This document shows, piece by piece, positions 1 through 11,518 of a stretch of 64,000 nt of DNA. The position numbers were made by a program, and so were the translations under genes. Numbering within the stretch: the stretch's first letter is position 1; the number at the start of each line of letters is the position of its first letter. Origin of the DNA: Cololabis saira (lineage: Eukaryota; Chordata; Actinopteri; Beloniformes; Belonidae); NCBI RefSeq assembly GCF_033807715.1, contig NC_084599.1, forward strand, positions 4,364,125 to 4,428,124. Direction: 5' to 3'. Under the pieces are notes generated by a model. That model did not search any database, was not told where the DNA came from, and saw only the letters and a program-made list of their open reading frames with translations.

Positions 1-642
1 GCTGGCGGCGCCGCAGCTGAGAGGCCGGGAGGCAGAAGCTGCGGGCCGCCAAGCGACGGCTCCCGAGACGGCAGGGCCAACGGAGCGACCCACCCCGGCA
101 CCACGCCTGAGGTTCGCCGTGGCAGCGCTGGCGGGGCTGCAGCCGACCGGCCGTGAGGCAGTCGCTGCAGGCCGCCAGGCGATGGCTCCTGAGGCGGAGT
201 CGGAGGCAGAGTCAGAGGTGGAGTCGGAGGCGGAGTCGGCTGCAGAGGTGGAGGCGGACCAGCAGGGCACCGTGACGGAGGAGGCGGTCCTGGACACACC
301 AGCTCCAGAGAAGGGCTGCGCCGTGGAGGAGGCAGTCCCGGGGACGGACCAGCAGGGGGGCGTGATGGAGGAGGGGGTGGTCCTGGACGCACCCCGGCCA
401 CGGCCGCAGATGCCGTCTGGCCCGAGGCCACCAGGGGCCCGGTCCCGAAAGCGGCTTTCTCGGCGGTCAGCCCGAGGACGGCCGCCCGACCGGTCCCGCT
501 GGTCGGCCCGACGCCGAGGGCGGCCTCCCGACCCAGGAAGGCCCGGGGGGCGCAGACGGCGGTTCCTCTCCTGCTCCGAGGGGGGCGGGGGGGGAGTAGG
601 CTCGGCCGGACAGACCCCGGCGCGAGTTTGGCGTTGGGGGTG
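1..642 (+). mobile_element. 3' internal end of an LTR retrotransposon, cut by the window start
   Basis: The frame is open from base 2 to a stop at 677-679. It is GC-rich and low in complexity, with E/A-rich repeats (ESEAESEVESEAES) and a basic Arg/Pro-rich tail (SRKRLSRRSARGRPPDRS). A G-rich stretch (GTTGGGGGTG) lies directly before the LTR, where a polypurine tract belongs. This fits the C-terminal tail of a polyprotein whose enzymatic domains lie outside the window. No catalytic motif is visible, so the family is open; Ty3/gypsy is a guess. Confidence 0.55.
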
Positions 643-901
643 TGTGGCAGAGTGGAGGAGCTGCAGCCACTCAGGCTGACGGGACACAGGTGTGGCCCGT
701 CAACCTCTCCACCCTGCCAGCCTTGATAAGGCGGGGCTGGACAGCAGCAAGGGTCAGACTGGAGCTGCTGGTCGGAGGAGCTGCGGTCATGGGGTGTGCT
801 TGTGCACTGTGTGTGATTTGGGTGTAAATAAACAGGGTCTGCACTGAACTCCGTGTCTCTCCATCCTTCGGGCGGGCCCCCGTGGCACGCACCCTGCCAC
901 A
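643..901 (+). mobile_element. LTR (259 bp) of the retrotransposon at the window start
   Basis: It begins TGTGGCAG and ends CTGCCACA, a perfect 8-bp inverted terminus of the TG...CA type. An AATAAA signal lies at 829-834, followed by a GT/CT-rich stretch as expected for an R/U5 boundary. The other LTR must lie before base 1. The following LINE sequence marks the insertion site. Confidence 0.7.
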
Positions 902-2050
902 CCCTCATTCCTGGACAAATTTGCATCCTGCGGCTCTGACGTTAAGAAGTTTTGGAAAAACTGTCAAATCCGTGCGAACAAGCTCACTACTCTCCAATTC
1001 CCCAGGATGATGACTTTTGGTGACTCTGTTGTAACTGATAAGACACTTTGACTCTGCTCATGTCTCCACTGTTGAGCCCTTTATTGCTGGTCCATCACAT
1101 CCACCAATGAATTCCATATCTGACACATAAGGACCTCACCAACCTGCATTCTAACAAGTTGGTTGGCCCTTGTTTCCCATGTTTCTAAAGGTTGCTGGTC
1201 CTCTCATTGCTGTCCCCATCTCAAGGCTGTTCAATATGTCTCTGGAGCTGTCAGTTTTCCCTCGAGGCTGGAAATCTGCACAAGTCATCCCACTCTTTAA
1301 GGGTGGCTGGGGCTCGAATCCCAAATGCTACAGACCCACATCCATCTTGCAGTGTTTGGCAAAGGTCTTAGTGTATTGGTGCATAAACAGCTAAGCCACT
1401 TCATGGCCTTAAATAACGTCCCGTCCGATGTGCAGTCTGGGTTCCGTCCAGGCCATGGGTGCACCACAGCTACTCTGAAGGTCCTGGATGATATTGTCAG
1501 CGATGCACAACTTCTTGGAGTCTAATAAGGTGTCATTAGACTCCAAGAAGTTGTGCATCGCTGCCTTTATTGATCTAAATAAAGCGTTTGATTCTGTCAA
1601 CTACTCCATACTGCTGCAGAGGCTCCCTAGCATTGGCCTGTCACTGCACTCCTGTGAATGGTTTGCCAGCTACTTAAACAGCAAATAAAGACTGAAAACA
1701 TTCTAACTGACCCTCTCACCATCACTAAAGGAGTGCCCCAAGGATCTATAGGCTTAATGCTATTCTCCATTTACATCAATGTACTGTAGTAGGTAAGAAC
1801 GCTGGCAATTCCAAACGTCACCTATACGCTGATGATACCATCATATACTAAGAGGGCCCTTCTCTCCACTCAGCGGCATCCACACTACAGCTCAGCCTCA
1901 CCTCCATTGAGCAGTATTTTCATAGCCTTCATCTCCTTCTCAATACAAAGAAAACTAAATGCATAATTTTAGACCGGAGACATGATCCCAGCACTGCTCC
2001 AAAAATTGTATTGTATTTACTTTCAATTGTTGGTTTGTTATTGTAACTTT
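902..2050 (+). pseudogene. Broken LINE reverse transcriptase (L2/CR1/Jockey-like)
   Basis: Fragments in three frames carry ordered non-LTR RT motifs: VIPLFKGG with YRPTSILQCLAKVL, SGFRPGHGCTTATLKVL, AAFIDLNKAFDSVNYSILL (motif A), GVPQGS (motif B) and YADDT remains (motif C, near 1828-1840). Stops and frameshifts interrupt all of them. The endonuclease region is mostly lost; the linker before the RT begins straight after the LTR. It is fossil sequence inside ptprf intron 5. RT style suggests the L2/CR1 side of the LINE tree, but the exact clade is uncertain. Confidence 0.8.
1498..1563. repeat. Perfect 29-bp inverted repeat with 8-base loop inside the LINE
   Basis: Bases 1498-1526 are the exact reverse complement of 1535-1563. 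The arm duplicates LINE coding sequence in inverted orientation just before RT motif A and adds an in-frame stop. Confidence 0.95.
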
Positions 2051-2078
2051 AAATAATCTCTTATGTTGTAAGACAGCA

Positions 2079-2394
2079 GGTCGTGGCTTAGTGGTTAGCA
2101 CTGTTGCCTCACAGCAAGAAGGTTCCCGGTTTGCATGTTCTCCCTGTGCTTGCGTGGGTTCCCTCCGGTTACTCCGGCTTCCTCCCACAGTCCAAAAACA
2201 TGCATAGTAGGTTAACTGATGATTCTAAATTGCCCGTAGGTCCCGTAGGTTTGTATCTATGTAGCCCTGCGATGGACTGGCGACCTGTCCTGGGTGTACT
2301 GTACCCCAGCGTCTCGCCTGAGACTGGGAGAGCTGGGGTAGGCTCCAGCAGACCCTGCAGAGGATAAAACGGGTATAGAAAATAGATGGATGGA
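2079..2394 (+). mobile_element. tRNA-derived SINE, V-SINE-like
   Basis: The head has a pol III A-box (TGGCTTAGTGG) and the body has a conserved segment (TTCCTCCCACAGTCCAAAAA, then CATGC) like the V-SINE central domain. It ends in a GATGGATGGA tail. The B-box region is shortened (GGTTCCCGG directly followed by TTTGCATG), so part of the head is deleted. The subfamily name is tentative. Confidence 0.7.
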
Positions 2395-2500
2395 TCCCCT
2401 TTCCCCCTCAAAGAGCCTTTGCTCCTTGGTCTCAGGCCACATTTGTAAATAAGAACGTGTTCTTAATTTCTTGCCTGATGAAATAAAGGTTTAATAATAA
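2395..2500 (+). mobile_element. LINE 3' tail
   Basis: The sequence GCCACATTTGTAAATAAGAA, then CTTGCCTGATGAAATAAAGG and TTTAATAATAA, is the usual 3' end of fish L2-like LINEs. It may be the end of the 902-2050 LINE, split by the SINE. Confidence 0.5.
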
Positions 2501-2927
2501 CAAGTAAATGAGGAAAAACCCTCCTCCTGTCTTACTGGTTCAGGTGCAGGCCACGCCCACACACCTTTAACATCCATATGTAGACTCCTCATTTACACAG
2601 CCCTTTGTTTTTGGGGAGATAACGTGAAGTTATCACTCCCACCGACTCAGCCTAGGTATTATCTGTGGGGAGTAATACGACTAGACACCTAAACACTTCA
2701 CTGACTGACATAAGGTGACCCTGGAGTTAAATCAGGCTGGCAACAAAGCAATTACTGTGTGCACATACACCCCTCTACAGGGTTCACTTAAGAGCACATT
2801 CTCTGGCTCATTTGTCTGTCTAAGGAGCAAATGATGCTCCTCTCGGCCTTGGCAACAGATGCACAACTGCCAAGCTGGGTGCTGCTAAAACATCCAACCA
2901 CCTGCTCAGCAGCCACCACAGACTGTG

Positions 2928-2931
<4 letters not shown>

Positions 2932-2995
<64 letters not shown>
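2932..2995. repeat. (TA)n microsatellite
   Basis: About 30 uninterrupted TA units. Bases 2501-2931 on the left show no recognisable feature. Confidence 0.98.
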
Positions 2996-3002
<7 letters not shown>

Positions 3003-4500
3003 TGCATAAATATGTGGGTTCATGCTAATTTACCTAATGAGGTACGATTAAAAATTTCCATTCATTACAGTTTTCTTGGAAATCAGTTCGAGAGCAGAAA
3101 CATTTTGTGAACCAGACTGTAAATATGTTGGTTTTTGCTGCAGATCGTATCATTTTACATGAATGTGAGTGGAGGTTGACCCGCTTTAGGAGCCAGCCCC
3201 TTCTATCCAGTCAAAAAGCTACAATATTCTTCACTTTGTGGTCTAAAACAAGGCTAGTTAACCAGAAGTGGCTCTCATCTACCCGTGGGCACCAACTCTG
3301 AGGATCAGGACGGGGTCAGGAGTTAATACATCTGTGAGGACAGATGGGTATTTTTAAATAATGAAAGGATCATGAATGACCAACTGAACTGAGCCTAATG
3401 TGGATGTTGTTAAAATGTAAACTTTGTGTAACTGCTGTGATTAATTTTGCCTTTAACATGAAAGATTTATCTATTTTCAGATCATTAATAGTTTATTTTG
3501 AGTTTTGACAACAAATAAATGCAATAAAAGTTGCTGTTTTCTGTAGTAGGTCACAAGTTTTCCCAGTCTTGCATAACCTTGTCATGTTGTTTATGAGAAA
3601 CAATTTAGAAGAAACATTGGAAATATTTGTATGTAAAAAAAAAACATTGACATATTAAGATATTGTAGTGTAGTGTCGTGTTTTAAGAGATTATTTACAT
3701 TATAATGTAAATTTTAAATGCATCTCCTTTGGGAAAGACCTATAATCTGGTAAACAGATCCGATGCAGACACTTGGACTAAAATGTTCTGATTCTGCAGT
3801 TGGAAATCCTCCACATTCTGCTACTAACAATTCAACAGTGTGTCTTGGAAAAAGGCTGCATTCTGAGCTTTTTTGTTCTCTTGATGAGTCTTGCTTTTAA
3901 ACAGAGAGTGTGGTGAGGATGGTGAAGGGTGAGTGAGTTCAGGGCTTGCTGCACAGCAAAATGATCATCAGCACATTAAAAAGACAAGTCATGCCTTCAA
4001 GTTAGCCGCGGCAATGGCAAGACGATCCGCATGCAGGGTACGATGTTGTGAGGGTGATGCAAACTTTTGTGAAGAGAGCACAAAATCTGAAATCAGATGT
4101 GTACACTAGCTAAACAGCAGCTGCACCACCTGGCCGTAAAGTCGCCATCTGCTGCAGCGAGCAGCTTCTCGTTCCCCCAACAACCACGGTAGAAGACACA
4201 TCCCGGTGTGATGGACAAGATGTTCCTCTGTGTCAGAAGGGTCAAACTCCCGAGCTGCATCAGACGGAACCACTAAGGAGGCTGCTAAAACTACTTAAAC
4301 TGTGGATAAGAAATGTAATTAAACCTGAAATAAACGTGGTGAACAATCATGTTCCTATCAATCAAGAACGATTGTGGTCAGAGAATCATTAAACATTGGC
4401 TGAGATGGACTTAAATAACAGCCAACAGCAGGACTTACAGTAACATCTAATACAGAAGTAAGAGTATAAAGATGAAGTGGTCAGCTGAGCTGGTAAACCA
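2996..4500. other. Intronic sequence without recognisable features
   Basis: AT-rich ptprf intron sequence. No coding similarity, RNA gene, terminal repeat or tandem array was recognised. Confidence 0.5.
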
Positions 4501-4501
4501 G

Positions 4502-4640
4502 CAGTGTTGGGCAAGTTCCTACTTCTCATGAACTAGTTCAAAGTTCAGTTCACATAGTTTAAAAATGAATAGTTCACGTTCATAGTTCACCATTTTCATT
4601 TTGAACTAGTTCAAATTCAGTTAATTTTAATATTTTTAGG
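4502..4640 (+). mobile_element. hAT-like terminal fragment
   Basis: It starts CAGTGTTGGGCAAGTT, a common hAT-type terminus in fish, followed by repeated AACTAGTTCAAA/GTTCA words. No matching opposite end was found. Bases 4641-5340 contain an unsupported 96-codon frame and nothing else recognised. Confidence 0.4.
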
Positions 4641-5349
4641 TGAGAAGTACGAATGAAACGCCCCCCTATCCTAAAACTGTTCACTGTCTACAATTATGTA
4701 TTGTCCTAGTGGCTTTTCAACTTTACTCAGAGGCTGTAAATCTCCAACAATGTAGTCCATTATCAGTGTTTCTACCTGTTGCAGGTAAATCAACCCCTGA
4801 AGGTGCAGCAGTGGGACTGGGGTGGTTTGGGGTTGTTGGGTCTTCTTGGTCTTTCCTGATCACTTTGTTTGATTATCAAGGACTTGCAGATATTTTCTCA
4901 CACTGGACGGATGCTTTAACTCCAAATTAAGTTTTTAAATTTGAAGTTGACAAGGCAGACGCTCAGACTTGTTTTCTCAGCGCAGCTGGACATAGTTTCC
5001 ACAGAAAGGTTAGATTTTTACCGTCGGACTCTTTGGGAGACGATGTGTAAAATTCCCACAGATAATGATAAGGATCATCATCTGACGTCTCGCTGACGCT
5101 GCGTCTGCAACGTCTCTCTCTCCACTGGTCATGTAAAGGTGCACCAGGCTCGGGCCGCCGTTGCCATGGAGCTGGTGCCCGTTGTTACGCCAGTGGGCAC
5201 TGCATTGTGGGTAATGTAGTGTGAAGTCGTTGTCTCATCAAGTACTTTAAATGTGCCGCCCGCTGGTGAAATGTATTCTGTAATAATTGGACGTAAACAG
5301 TGAAGCTGAAACTCACATAATCTGAACAGTTCAAATTCCAGTTCAGGTT

Positions 5350-5517
5350 CAACAAAACAAATTTAAAATTTTTCAGATAAAAAAATAACATATTTGAACC
5401 ATTTTTCAGACAATAAAATAAAATTTGAACCATTTTTCAGACAATAAAATAACTGAAAAAATCTGAAAAATGGTTCAAATATGTTATTTTGTTACTTGTA
5501 AAATTAGTTTTGTTGAT
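5350..5517. repeat. Imperfect palindrome, AT-rich
   Basis: The left arm near 5382-5410 (CATATTTGAACCATTTTTCA) is matched by its reverse complement near 5462-5490, and pairing continues loosely to 5350 and 5517. The loop holds a second copy of the TTTGAACCATTTTTCAGACA word. It could be a small foldback transposon. Confidence 0.65.
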
Positions 5518-6060
5518 GAGAAAATATGTTTCTCTATTTTTCTTATTTTTGTGAGGGGGGGGGGGGTATATATTGTTTTTCGGCACTTCTTGTTCTCTAT
5601 AGCTGATATAACATGAATTACTCCTATGTGGGATCAATAAAGTTCTTATTTTTTCCATCTGAGATAATTAAATATATTATATTTGGTGCCTAACTGTTTC
5701 CCAAGTATATTAGTGTGTGTGTGAATGAATAAATTCCTTTGTAGAAAGGCGCTTTATGAAAATAAGTCAATTTACTTGTATTAGTTTACAGCACAGTCTT
5801 GCCACATCCAATATGACGGCGTCGTTGACGTACGACTCAGCGCTCGATGGGGCGTCTACGTAAATATGTCTATGATCCCCCCTCCTGTCCAGCTACAATG
5901 GGAGGCGCTACCAGCGTAGTTAACCACGCCCACACACATGGACAGCCAATCAGTGTCCACTGCAAGGTGTGATGGACCGTTGTTTTCCACCCACAACTCA
6001 AGCAGAAAAAGACCACCGCACAAACAGATTTCAAAATAAAGGCAACTCGCAAACAGTAAA
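5518..6060. other. Intron with G-run and LINE-like tail
   Basis: A 12-G run lies near 5555. A GGGATCAATAAAGTTCTTAT segment near 5630 resembles a LINE 3' end. Nothing else was recognised. Confidence 0.4.
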
Positions 6061-6175
6061 AGTACAGTTAGAGATTAAAAAATAGATTACCGGTAAACGA
6101 TTAAAAAAAATAACGCGCTAAATATATCTGTAAATAATTAATCGCAATTAACACGCTAATTTGACACCCCTAGTC
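6061..6175. mobile_element. hAT-type terminal fragment (TTTGACACCCCTAG end)
   Basis: ATTAATCGCAATTAACACGC words followed by TTTGACACCCCTAG resemble the right ends of the hAT elements at 15100-15904 and 39233-40311. The left end is missing. Confidence 0.5.
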
Positions 6176-6836
6176 TTTTTATGTATTTATTTCATGTTTT
6201 GTTTTGGCCAGGCAGTGCATGCTTTAGTTTACGATGGCCACAGCACAAACTGGACCTTTTGACCTCCTTCATGGGAACCTGGTGGTGTGATGGAGAGATG
6301 TTTCAGAGCAGGTCCCACTCAACAAATGCTCTCTTCACAAAACCTGCAGCAGCAGACACACACAGTTTGTTCCTCATATAGCACAGATGCAGGACAGGGT
6401 TGCAGAGCAGGGGGGGGGGGGGTATGAGCGAGGGGGAGAGCGGGTCCACAGTGGGCTGTGGTCATGAGAGAGCGGCCGGGACGGGCCTGAGGCGCCGACT
6501 GAGATGTAGGCGCAGCACGGCTCCAGTCTGCCAGGCCTGGCGCTCAGGAGGACAAAGAAGTGAAGAAAACCAACCTTCCCGCTGATCTGAGGGGTGAGGG
6601 GCAGTGTTTTGGGGTTTTTTGGGGTTGGAGGAGTTGTTTGTTGTTTTTTAATTAAAAGATGTAGTGATGATGGAGGGATTCAAGATAAAGTGAAAATAAA
6701 AAATAAAACATGAGGGGCAAAATAAGCAGAGGAAGGAAGAAGATAAGGAGAAACAGAGAGAGTAAAACAGGAAAATATCTGCACATCCATGAAGCAGCAG
6801 AATAAATCACAGTGGAGACGACAGCCCGTGTAGCAG
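6176..6836. other. Intron without recognisable features
   Basis: A G-run lies near 6411-6422. No gene or transposon was recognised. Confidence 0.4.

Positions 6837-6909
<73 letters not shown>
6837..6909. repeat. (CA)n microsatellite
   Basis: About 35 CA units. Frames read through it are artefacts. Bases 6910-7176 hold nothing recognised. Confidence 0.98.
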
Positions 6910-6911
<2 letters not shown>

Positions 6912-7560
6912 CCAACCTCTCACCTCCTGACAGCTGTGTAAGAGCACTTAGAGACTGTTTTGAACCTGCTGGTGACCGTGTCACCCTCCAGCAGCATTGC
7001 TATGGAAAACACTTCCGCTGCGTGTTAACAGCCGTCCTGCATTCACAAACACACCAACCTGCTTCATATCCAGGAAAGTTGCACTCAAAAGGGCTCAAAG
7101 AACCCAGGCGGGCCTCATCTCACCGGTGCGGGTCCATTATGAAACCTTTTTAGGATTATGTCTAGTCTAAACACTACGACGCAGTATTAGGGCCAAACTA
7201 AGACGAAAAAAATTAGAAATTACGAGAATAAAGTCGTAATATTATGAGAATAAAGTCGTAATATTATGAGAATAAAGTCGTAATATTATGAGAATAAAGT
7301 CGTAATATTATGAGAATAAAGTCGTAATATTATGAGAATAAAGTCGTAATATTACAAGAATAAAGTCGTAATATTATGAGAATAAAGTCGTAATATTACA
7401 AGAATAAAGTCGTAATATTATGAGAATAAAGTCGTAATATTATGAGAATAAAGTCGTAATATTACGAGAATAAAGTCGTAATATTACGAGAGTAAAGTGG
7501 TAATTTATGAGAACTCTAACAGGAAGAGCACATACGTCTTTTGTGGAAGAGGAGCTGTCT

Positions 7561-7620
7561 GGTATAGTATAGTATAGTATAGTATAGTATAGTATAGAAT
7601 AGTATAGTATAGTATAGTAA
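7561..7620. repeat. (TATAG)n pentanucleotide array
   Basis: About 12 units with one variant, at the centre of the foldback element. Confidence 0.95.
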
Positions 7621-7909
7621 TAGAGGTTTTGTTGTTTCTCAGGAAACAATGAGGATGATCATAAAGATTTTCTTCTTTCACAAAAGACGCAATTTCTTCC
7701 AAGTCTGAGTGGTTCCTTCTTCCAAATAGACGCAGTCGTTTGCACAATCTTTTTAAAGTCCTTATACTGATAATAATTAGATGCTGATGTGCCAAAAGAT
7801 TAAGTAATTCCTTGTTTGTGAAACTGATACCAAAATATAACTTCACAAGATGCTCAATATTCCTCATTTTAACACAGGGAGAAGAAGCTCTTGCTGTTAG
7901 AGTTCTCAT
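7621..7909 (-). pseudogene. Helix-turn-helix fragment resembling an integrase-type transposase N-terminus
   Basis: The minus strand reads from an ATG inside the inner inverted repeat (7909) through MRNIEHLVKLYFGISFTNKE, ISIRTLKRLCKRLRLFGRR and NHSDLEEIASFVKEE before running into the TATAG array. The two-helix pattern with RTLKR and a basic LFGRRN segment resembles the N-terminal DNA-binding region of fish and cnidarian integrase-core (rve, IS3EU-like) proteins. No DDE catalytic domain remains. The assignment is by recalled pattern only. It lies between the two arms of the foldback element. Confidence 0.45.
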
Positions 7910-8479
7910 AAATTACCACTTTATTCTCGTAATATTATGACTTTATTCTCATAATATTACGACTTCATTCTCGTAATATTACGACTTTATTCTCGTTATA
8001 TTACGTCTTTATTCTCGCCATATTACGACTTTATTCTTGTAATTTTACGACTTTAGTCTCATAATATTATGACTTTATTCTCGCAATATTACGACTTTAG
8101 TCTCATAATATTATGACTTTATTCTCGCAATATTACGACTTTATTCTCATAATATTATGACTTTATTCTTGTAATTTTACGACTTTATTCTCATAATATT
8201 ATGACCTTGTAATTTCCTTTTTTTTTTGTCTTAGTTTGGCCCTAATACTTCGTCATAAAACACAAGTCTACACCCTGTTTCATGTCAACTCTGGGTTTAC
8301 AGTCCAGGGTGGATGCACAAATCCACACGCTGCTGGAAATGATGATGTGGTTGGAAATAAACCTGGGAAAATGTTCTCTCCTGCGTCGCTCCAGCGAGTC
8401 AGGACTCACACCTACACCTCGCCACAGTTCCTGGAGGATAGCGCTGAAACCATCCCTGCTAACTCTGTAAACAACTATA

Positions 8480-9116
8480 CTGTAATCCCTGGTTTTTCGC
8501 GGGGGTTACGTTCCAAAAAGAACCGGTAATAAGTGAAATTCGTGAAGTAGCAACCTTTTTTTTATTATTATTATTATATTATAAAAAATATATTATATGA
8601 TATATTATAATTATTATACAGGGCTTCTACCTGCGGAGATCACCACCACGACCCGAGTAATTGGATTTGAACGGGAGAAAATGAAAAATGATTATGAAAA
8701 AAAATAAGATAAATTGTGACTGGCGTGTATTTCCCTGCTCTTCTGATGCTGCATCCTGACTCGCTCTGTAACGTCTTTTTCTTCTTAAGCCGCGGTGCAG
8801 GAGTGTTTTTTTGAGAGAAGAACATAGTTATGGGTCGTTGTTGTCGCTCGTTTTTCTTCTTTTCTTCTTCCGACATGCCACCATGGATTATATTTGAGAC
8901 TGTAATGAACGATTAATCAAAGGTCCTGTTCTTGAGCTGCTGCTGAAGCTCATTGGCCGTTCTCAGATTGTTGCTAAGCAACCAACGTTATTGACACAGG
9001 AAGTGAAGAAGCGGGGAGACTGTTTAACCAATCAGAATGCAGAACACGATGCACAATGCAAATCCGTGAAGCAGCGAGACGTGAAAGGTGAACGGCGTTA
9101 CAGCCAGGGATTACTG
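8480..9116. mobile_element. TA-flanked MITE, pogo/Tigger-like
   Basis: The ends are CTGTAATCCCTGG and CCAGGGATTACTG, flanked by TA. Subterminal words (GGGGGTTACGTTCCAAAAAG, then AAATTCGTGAAGTAGCAACC) have inverse counterparts near the right end. A second copy begins near 63465. The family name is tentative. Bases 8256-8479 hold nothing recognised. Confidence 0.6.
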
Positions 9117-9355
9117 TACTTGCATGGTCTCAGCAGACTGGCCCAAGAGGAGGAGTCTGCAACAAAAGTCCATGTCCAGCCAGCAGAAACCGTCATGGGA
9201 AAAGCATTTACCTTGGATTAGTTTGGACTTCTCCAACACAGAGCTGAAATGGAGTTTTCTTTATTTGGTGTTTTAAGATGGAACTCCACTGGTGTGGATG
9301 TTGTGTTTGGTGCAGAGAACAACCACATGACTGGTTTTCCCTTCTTTCTTTTTCA

Positions 9356-9760
9356 CACTGCAAAAACTCAAAATCTTAACAAGAATATTTGTCTTAGTTC
9401 TAGTTAAAATGTCACATTAAAATCTCATTACACTTAAAACAAGACTCATCACTGGAAAAAAACAACAATTTTCACTTGTTTCAAGTAGATTTTCATTAAA
9501 AAATAAGTAGAAAAATCTGCCAGTGGAACAAGATTTTTTTGCTTGTAATGAGAAGATAAATCTTGTCCCACTGGCAGATTTTCCTACTTATTTCAAGTGA
9601 AAATGTACTTGAAACAGGTGAAAATTGTCAAATAACAAGTTATTTTTCTGGTAATGGCTCTTGTTTTAAGTGTAATGAGATTTTTTGACTAAAAATTAGA
9701 CATTTTAACTAGAAATAATACAAATATTCCTGGTAAGATTTTGAGTTTTTGCAGTGCATT
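9356..9760. mobile_element. Palindromic MITE (CACTGCAAAAACTCAAAATC ends)
   Basis: Nearly the whole 405 bp folds on itself. The left end is CACTGCAAAAACTCAAAATC and the right end its reverse complement. The inner arms share TGCCAGTGGAACAAGATTT and its inverse. No coding capacity and no clear target duplication. Confidence 0.85.
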
Positions 9761-10425
9761 CACTCATCATATCCACTTCTCTGCTTGTTCTGCACTGAAA
9801 TTACTGTCTTGAAGCTGCGAGATTAACATTTTAAATGTTGTTGTTGTTTTTTACATCATTTTATTCCTCTGTTATTTAAATCAACAAAATGAGCATGTGG
9901 TCCTGACAGGTGAGAAGGAGTGCGTGTGGTAACGCCTGGCTGCCTGCGTGTGATTTGCTGCTGGACAGCTCTGCAGAGCAGGGTGAGCGAGCCCTCGTCA
10001 CAGCCTGGCGTGTGGGTGTGACGTCCGTCATTTACCGAGGACGAGGAAGCTGCTCCAACACTTCCAGCACCCTCTCCCCTCTGCAAACAAGAGAGGGAGC
10101 AAAACAAGGCCTCTGTGGCCATAACTTAGAGCTAAAATCTGGACCTTCTAGACCTTTTTTATAATATTTAGAGTGGATTTATCATTATAATTGTCGTACC
10201 CATGTATCACCACTGTCTTTGTACAGCTGCTGTCCATGGACTCTGGTGAGGTGAGTGTTTATTTTTATCAGGAGTGCCCTGATCTGGCCCAACCGGGACT
10301 TTTAAACAGGCTCGACTAACTGCCCCAGGCCTTGGAGTCCCCCGGGTCACCGTCAGAGCTGGGGTCAGCAGAGGTCAGGGTTCATCAGGCTAAAACTCAT
10401 CAGGCCAATGTGTGGAGTGACTCTA
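9761..10425. other. Intron without recognisable features
   Basis: Mixed-composition intron sequence; none of the short reading frames has support. Confidence 0.4.
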
Positions 10426-10811
10426 CGGAAGAGCATTAGGGCCAGGCAGAAAGATAAAAATACAATTTTAGAAGAGGAAGATTTTTTCCACTTCGAGAAA
10501 AAAGTCGAAATGTTGAGAAAAACGTTGAAATGTCAAGATTAATGTTGAAGTACAATTTCGGGAAAAAAGTCGAAATGTTGAGAAAAAGGTCGAAATGTCG
10601 AGAAAAAAGACAAAATTGTATTTCGACTTTATTCTCAAAATTTGGACTTTATTCACGAAATTTGGACTTTATTCTTGAAATTGTATTTCAACATTAATCT
10701 CGACATTTGCCTTTTTTCTCGACATTTCGCCTTTTTTCTCGAAGTGAACAATAAAAACAAATCTTCCCCTCTCAGATATGTTTTCTCCTGCCTGGCCCTA
10801 ATACTCTTCCG
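10426..10811. mobile_element. Foldback element, family 2, copy A
   Basis: The ends are CGGAAGAGCATTAGGGCCAG and CTGGCCCTAATACTCTTCCG. The arms are degenerate arrays of a roughly 20-bp unit (TCGAGAAAAAAGTCGAAATG) in opposite orientation. TA is on the left flank, AA on the right. Confidence 0.8.
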
Positions 10812-10924
10812 AACATCGGCTTCTGACTGAAGACGCTGTTGTTTAACGGCTGTATTGATGAAAACCGCCTCTATAACCTCCCGAGGAATTTCCTATAATT
10901 CCTAGAGGAATTATGGACATTTTT

Positions 10925-11518
10925 GCCGGATCAGGACGTCTCCCGGGATCAGGACGTCTCCAGGATCAGGACGTCTCCCAGGATCAGGACGTCTCCCAGG
11001 ATCAGGACGTCTCCCAGGATCAGGACGTCTCCCAGGATCAGGACGTCTCCCAGGATCAGGACGTCTCCCAGGATCAGGATGTCTCCCAGGATCAGGACGT
11101 CTCCAGGATCAGGACGTCTCCCAGGATCAGGACGTCTCCCAGGATCAGGACGTCTCCCAGGATCAGGATGTCTCCCAGGATCAGGACGTCTCCAGGATCA
11201 GGACGTCTCCCAGGATCAGGACGTCTCCCGGGATCAGGACGTCTCCCAGGATCAGGACGTCTCCCAGGATCAGGACGTCTCCCGGGATCAGGACGTCTTC
11301 CGGGATCAGGACGTCTCCCGGGATCAGGACGTCTCCCGGGATCAGGACGTCTCCAGGATCAGGACGTCTCCCAGGATCAGGACGTCTCCCGGGATCAGGA
11401 CGTCTCCAGGATCAGGACGTCTCCCAGGATCAGGACGTCTCCAGGATCAGGACTTCTCCAGGATCAGGACGTCTCCCAGGATCAGGACGTCTCCCAGGAT
11501 CAGGACGTCTCCCAGGTC
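10925..11518. repeat. 18-bp minisatellite (GGATCAGGACGTCTCCCA)n
   Basis: About 33 units of 16-18 bp, most with an intact GACGTC. The two overlapping frames of 227 and 241 codons arise because the unit length is a multiple of three, and they are not genes. Confidence 0.97.

Larger units (their letters stand above)
7177..8255. mobile_element. Long foldback element, family 1, arms of 20-bp tandem repeats
   Basis: The left end (CGACGCAGTATTAGGGCC) is the inverse of the right end (GGCCCTAATACTTCGTCA), and both are flanked by TA. Each arm of about 350 bp is a tandem array of a roughly 20-bp unit, GAGAATAAAGTCGTAATATT, in opposite orientations. Pairing extends inward through AATTTATGAGAACTCTAACA (about 7502-7521 and 7896-7915). 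The central 370 bp holds a protein fragment and a TATAG array. Transcription in either direction would give a very long hairpin. The TA target duplication is inferred from single flanks. Confidence 0.85.

Noticed and set aside
4640..4930. 96-codon ORF
   Set aside because: It overlaps a hAT-like fragment and shows no domain, splice pattern or repeat of known protein.
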